A stretch of 64,000 bases of DNA, taken from SZUA-370 sp034003955. GTDB taxonomy: Bacteria > Spirochaetota > Spirochaetia > Treponematales > UBA12059. How positions within the stretch are numbered: the first letter of the stretch is position 1; each line of letters begins with the position of its first letter. A program made the position numbers and the translations under genes. Positions 60,968 through 64,000 of the stretch are shown one piece after another. The notes beneath the pieces were generated by a model. That model searched no databases. It worked only from the letters and a program-made list of their open reading frames with translations, and was not told the origin of the DNA. Location of the stretch: contig JAVEXO010000002.1 of assembly GCA_034003955.1 (NCBI GenBank), forward strand, positions 51,514-115,513. Direction: 5' to 3'.

Positions 60968-61949
60968 TGGATGTTCCTATACCTACCATAGTCACACGTT
61001 TTTCTAATACCCTTGCAAGAGAACGACCATCTATAAGGTCAAGATATTCTGGTAAAGAGCCGCCTATATTATATCGTTCATGATACCAAGCGCCTTCTTG
61101 CTCCATGGCCAACAAAAGGCTCTGAGGAAGTTCTAAGTAAAACGTATAGTCCTCCCATTCCTTTTTGACCGAATCTTCAGAAAGTGCTAGAGCGCTAGAA
61201 CACATTTGCAGTGCACGAATTGTATCCCTGTTTAGTCTAGAAATAGAGTGGTCCAAGGCTATAAGAAGGGCAGACAGATCATCGGAGCGTGTCTGTGCAA
61301 CATCGAGCCTTGTAACAAGAAGCCAGTACATGTCTCTGCCTAAGTGGGCGTTCATTGCACGACCGTGGCTACCAAGCGCTTGCATCGCCAAAGAAGTAAA
61401 AGGTTCCCAGGCGATGATTGCGTCTACTTCTCCGCGCGCCAAGGCAGCTGGTAAATCTAGGGGATCTAAATACCGAGTAGTAACATCGGTCTCTGGAATG
61501 CCATTAAACAAGAGTATTCGGTACAGGGAATAGCCCGCGGCACTATCAGCGGCTAGACCGATATGCATACCGGACAGTTCTGAAGGATCCTGTAAAGAAC
61601 GATCATCCATGACTAGGTATCTACTCTGATTCCTGTTGAGTACTGCAATTATCCTAAACTGGTCATTAGTAAAGGCATGAATAACAGCCTGATTCTCAGG
61701 GATACAGATCACATCGTATTTATTTGTCAAGAGACCTTCCATTAAGTCTACGGCTGAACTCTCTATTTCTATACCAACACTTAAACCAGCCTTTTGATAC
61801 AGACCCAGTCTAGACGCAAGAACCACGGGAGCAGATTTAATGCTTTGGTTAACACCAATACTAAAATTCCCATGATCCTCTGCTGGCTGAGAGCATGAGG
61901 AAAATAAACTAAAAATTACAAATGTATAAAAGGCACGTTTACTCATCAC
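60957..61949 (-). CDS. NMT1/ThiY-type substrate-binding lipoprotein in a signalling operon
   Basis: A 330-residue receptor-like lipoprotein. The signal ends SLFSSC (Cys ~19). The mature part has FSIGVNQSIKSAPVVLASRLGLYQKAGLSV, split around Ala, DVICIPENQAVIHAF, GMHIGLAADSAAGYSLY and EVDAIIAWEPFTSLAM, the pattern of SsuA/ThiY/TauA receptors. No permease or ATPase is nearby. Its gene overlaps both the response-regulator gene and the kinase gene by 11 nt. It most likely presents a ligand to the kinase instead of feeding a transporter (inference). Confidence 0.88.
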   Translation of the reverse strand: MMSKRAFYTFVIFSLFSSCSQPAEDHGNFSIGVNQSIKSAPVVLASRLGLYQKAGLSVGIEIESSAVDLMEGLLTNKYDVICIPENQAVIHAFTNDQFRIIAVLNRNQSRYLVMDDRSLQDPSELSGMHIGLAADSAAGYSLYRILLFNGIPETDVTTRYLDPLDLPAALARGEVDAIIAWEPFTSLAMQALGSHGRAMNAHLGRDMYWLLVTRLDVAQTRSDDLSALLIALDHSISRLNRDTIRALQMCSSALALSEDSVKKEWEDYTFYLELPQSLLLAMEQEGAWYHERYNIGGSLPEYLDLIDGRSLARVLEKRVTMVGIGTSNVP

Positions 61950-63099
61950 TGTAGTGCTTTCTTATAGAACTAATTGTATGCAGATTATTAAAAAATACAT
62001 CAATAATCTGTGGGTCAAACTGAACACTTGATTGAGAGCGTAGATATGCCAGGCTTTTTTCCTCTGACCATGGATCCTTATATGGCCTCTTACTCGATAT
62101 TGCATCGTAAACATCGGCTACGGCAGTTATTCGAGCCTGAATTGGAATATCCTCGCCCTTAAGACCGGCTGGGTATCCGGTACCATCCCACTTCTCATGA
62201 TGATACAAGGCAATGTTCGCCGCATGTTCAAGCATGGAACAGCCTTCATCGTCATCACCAGAGAGGAATGCTTCTGTCAAAAAGTAATCTGGCAATTTCT
62301 TCCCTGTGAGGATTGCATGCCCGTATTCACAGTGTCGCTGCATCTCGTTCCATTCTGAAGCCTCAAGTGCTGAAGACTTGAGAAGAATAGTATCGGGTAT
62401 GCCTATCTTGCCAATATCATGAACGGGAGATGCCAATTCGATGCAGGATATTTCTTTTTCTTCCCAGTTAAGTCCACGTGCAATACAGGCACAAATACCG
62501 CCAACACGCAAGAAATGGTTGCCGGTTTCAAAGTCTCTATACTCTGCCGCCTGAGATAGAATCCTTATAATCTGCCGTCTGGATGTTAAGAGCTCCTTAT
62601 TGCTAACCTCAAGCTCGCTAGTCCGCCGCACTACCTCTGCTTCCAGGTGTTCCTTATATAGCCTGTTCTCACGCAAAATTTTCACGCGACTTACTGCTTT
62701 TTTTACCGTATGCAGAAGAACAGACATATCCACTATTGGTTTTAATAGATAGTCCCAAGCATTTAGATGAAGAGCCTCTACCACATCTTGTATGCGGCCA
62801 GTACCTGACACCACAATAACCGGCAAATCCGGATTGAGTATCTCACAACGCCTAAGAACTTCGAGGCCATCAACTACTGGCATCCGAAGGTCGGTCATCA
62901 CTATATCGGGTAATTCTTTTTCAAGAATACCAAGACCTTGGGCTCCATTTTCGGCCGTAAGTATACGAAATCCGTAATCCTCTAAATAATCTCTAAAACT
63001 TTCCCGTATGACGGCTTCGTCGTCTATGACTAGAATTGTGTAGGGGTCGTTTTCTTTATTCCGCAGAATATCCATATCAAATAGTGTAGGCTCAAGCAT
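61939..63099 (-). CDS. Response regulator with HD-GYP c-di-GMP phosphodiesterase domain
   Basis: A 386-residue protein. The receiver domain (about 18-135) has the acidic pair VIDDE and the phosphoacceptor D70 in VMTDLRMP. A coiled-coil linker (~135-180) leads to an HD-GYP domain with HDIGKIG (H227, D228) and HHEKWDGTGYP (H300-P310). Phosphorylation by the kinase encoded downstream would control c-di-GMP breakdown. It heads a three-gene operon with overlapping coding regions. A Met eight codons later is an alternative start. Confidence 0.94.
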   Translation of the reverse strand: MLEPTLFDMDILRNKENDPYTILVIDDEAVIRESFRDYLEDYGFRILTAENGAQGLGILEKELPDIVMTDLRMPVVDGLEVLRRCEILNPDLPVIVVSGTGRIQDVVEALHLNAWDYLLKPIVDMSVLLHTVKKAVSRVKILRENRLYKEHLEAEVVRRTSELEVSNKELLTSRRQIIRILSQAAEYRDFETGNHFLRVGGICACIARGLNWEEKEISCIELASPVHDIGKIGIPDTILLKSSALEASEWNEMQRHCEYGHAILTGKKLPDYFLTEAFLSGDDDEGCSMLEHAANIALYHHEKWDGTGYPAGLKGEDIPIQARITAVADVYDAISSKRPYKDPWSEEKSLAYLRSQSSVQFDPQIIDVFFNNLHTISSIRKHYSDE

Positions 63100-63208
63100 G
63101 CATTGTTTCCAGCTAAAATTCTATAAAACATGTGCAAGGGGAGTGCTTTAAATATGTTTGATGCGGGAGTCTATCGCCCCAAACGCTATATCAAGAATAA
63201 TACAAGAC

Positions 63209-64000
63209 TCAAGACGCGCAGAGTCTCCAAATACGCGGAATCGTTTCTTGCCAGGCTTCTATAAATGCAACGAAGGCCCCGGCCTTGGCACGATACTCTT
63301 CGGCCGGGTGGGATTCTGCCAGTATAGCGTTATTGAGGAATTCCAGGAACTCGGTCCGGTCTGTATCAACAAAATGAAGAGCAGCCTTGATGCTCGACTC
63401 TACGGCCTTGTATTCCAGGCCGTCTTGGACAAAATACTCAAGAAAACTACCGAGAGACTCGGGTGCGAATCCGAATAGTTTGGCCTTCTTCCGTAAGTAT
63501 ATAAACCTTAAAACATCTTGCCGCCGCCGCATCCAATGTGAGCCTAGCCGTTTAGGTGGAAGGTGTAGGAGCATTAAATCCTTGTCGAAGAAAAATCTAT
63601 AGCCACAATGCCTAGCATTGATGACGTAGTCATCATCCTCGCCTCGTGTGCCATACGGTCGAAGGGAACCCTCAGGAACATGCCAGCGTTGATGACCATG
63701 TTGCCACCAAAGGCTACGGAGCAAGGCGAGAGGCTTGTCTCTGCATCCAGCTGCTGATTAACCGCCTTGTTAAACAGAGTATCCTTTGGCCAGCCGTCTA
63801 GCACACCCAAAGCCTGGCTGTCATACACCTTCTGACCGTACTCGTTGATGACACATCCTGTCTTTCCTAAAATCCCGAAACAATCATCGACACGGCCCAT
63901 GTTTCGTAGTGCCTTATGGAGGTATTCGTCATCTATGCACTCGTCGTCGTCAATCATCACGATGTTCTCAAAACCATGCAAGGCGGCGTAGATGAGTCCT
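63209..64000 (-). pseudogene. Glycosyltransferase-like gene, 5' cut by window edge, with apparent 1-nt deletion
   Basis: Entering from the right edge, the frame reads GLIYAALHGFENIVMIDDDE and later AFGGNMVINAGMFLRVPFD, then drifts into nonsense. The next frame continues at that point as PYGTRGEDDDYVINARHCGYRF and runs to a stop at 63209. One extra C near 63657 joins them as VPFD-PYGTRGED. The DDD and RGED motifs match the gene at 10622, so it is a paralogue. It is either a sequencing error or a broken gene. The 5' end lies beyond 64000. Confidence 0.75.

Overview
The window looks like chromosomal DNA of a free-living or gut-type anaerobic spirochaete. This is inferred from the mix of relaxed-lipobox lipoproteins, two methyl-accepting chemotaxis proteins, c-di-GMP enzymes, a MalEFG-type sugar operon, acetate kinase, an RRM-type RNA-binding protein and a bacterial histone-fold protein. 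No rRNA or tRNA gene, CRISPR array, insertion sequence or prophage was seen. Coding density is high, and genes sit in short operons on both strands.

Layout. 1-4.8 kb: the 3'-truncated end of a GGDEF diguanylate cyclase, glutathione peroxidase, an ABC-2 exporter with a C_GCAxxG protein, and an acyltransferase. 4.9-9.3 kb: a DUF427 protein and a four-gene OpuB/OpuC-type compatible-solute (betaine/choline) importer. 9.4-13.2 kb: acetate kinase, a glycosyltransferase-like protein, a YkgJ iron-sulfur protein and a PHP phosphoesterase. 13.2-17.5 kb: a NatAB-like exporter, a thioesterase, an FMN alpha-hydroxy-acid oxidase, and a histone-fold protein with an odd overlapping ORF. 17.6-21.8 kb: NfeD, flotillin FloA, a small membrane protein and a propeller-like lipoprotein in one operon. 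21.8-26.7 kb: DHH-CBS phosphoesterase, lipoprotein hydrolase, MATE exporter, L-cysteine desulfidase. 26.8-32.5 kb: an alpha-glucoside uptake operon (binding protein, two permeases, GH4 enzyme, LacI repressor) with a readable promoter and operator. 32.5-41.6 kb: an isoprenoid or quinone neighbourhood (AhpD-like, polyprenyl synthase, GMC oxidoreductase, MenA-like UbiA) surrounding a 1476-residue enzyme. 41.6-46.6 kb: two chemoreceptors around a DUF1007 protein. 46.7-51.8 kb: frameshifted small gene, aldo-keto reductase, DUF819 transporter, PlsC-zinc-ribbon protein, GNAT, VOC. 51.9-57.5 kb: xanthine-dehydrogenase-type operon, MgtE, RRM protein. 57.7-64 kb: a second MATE exporter, a three-gene signalling cassette (HD-GYP regulator, binding lipoprotein, histidine kinase), and a frameshifted glycosyltransferase at the right edge.

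The most unusual item is the 1476-residue protein at 36154-40584. It has a long unrecognised helical N-terminus, a PPDK-type ATP-grasp domain and an intact phospho-histidine swivel domain. In place of the PEP/pyruvate barrel it carries a phosphoglycerate-kinase-like domain whose nucleotide-binding glycine motifs are lost. The gene is flanked by a 25/30-identical 30-bp direct repeat.

Other points of interest are a recurrent leaderless promoter architecture (-10 box 6-7 nt before ATG at five genes), the histone-fold protein, and two apparent single-base deletions (near 47038 and 63657). These deletions are either sequencing errors or true pseudogenes. Function calls rest on motif and family recognition by eye; no database search was run.
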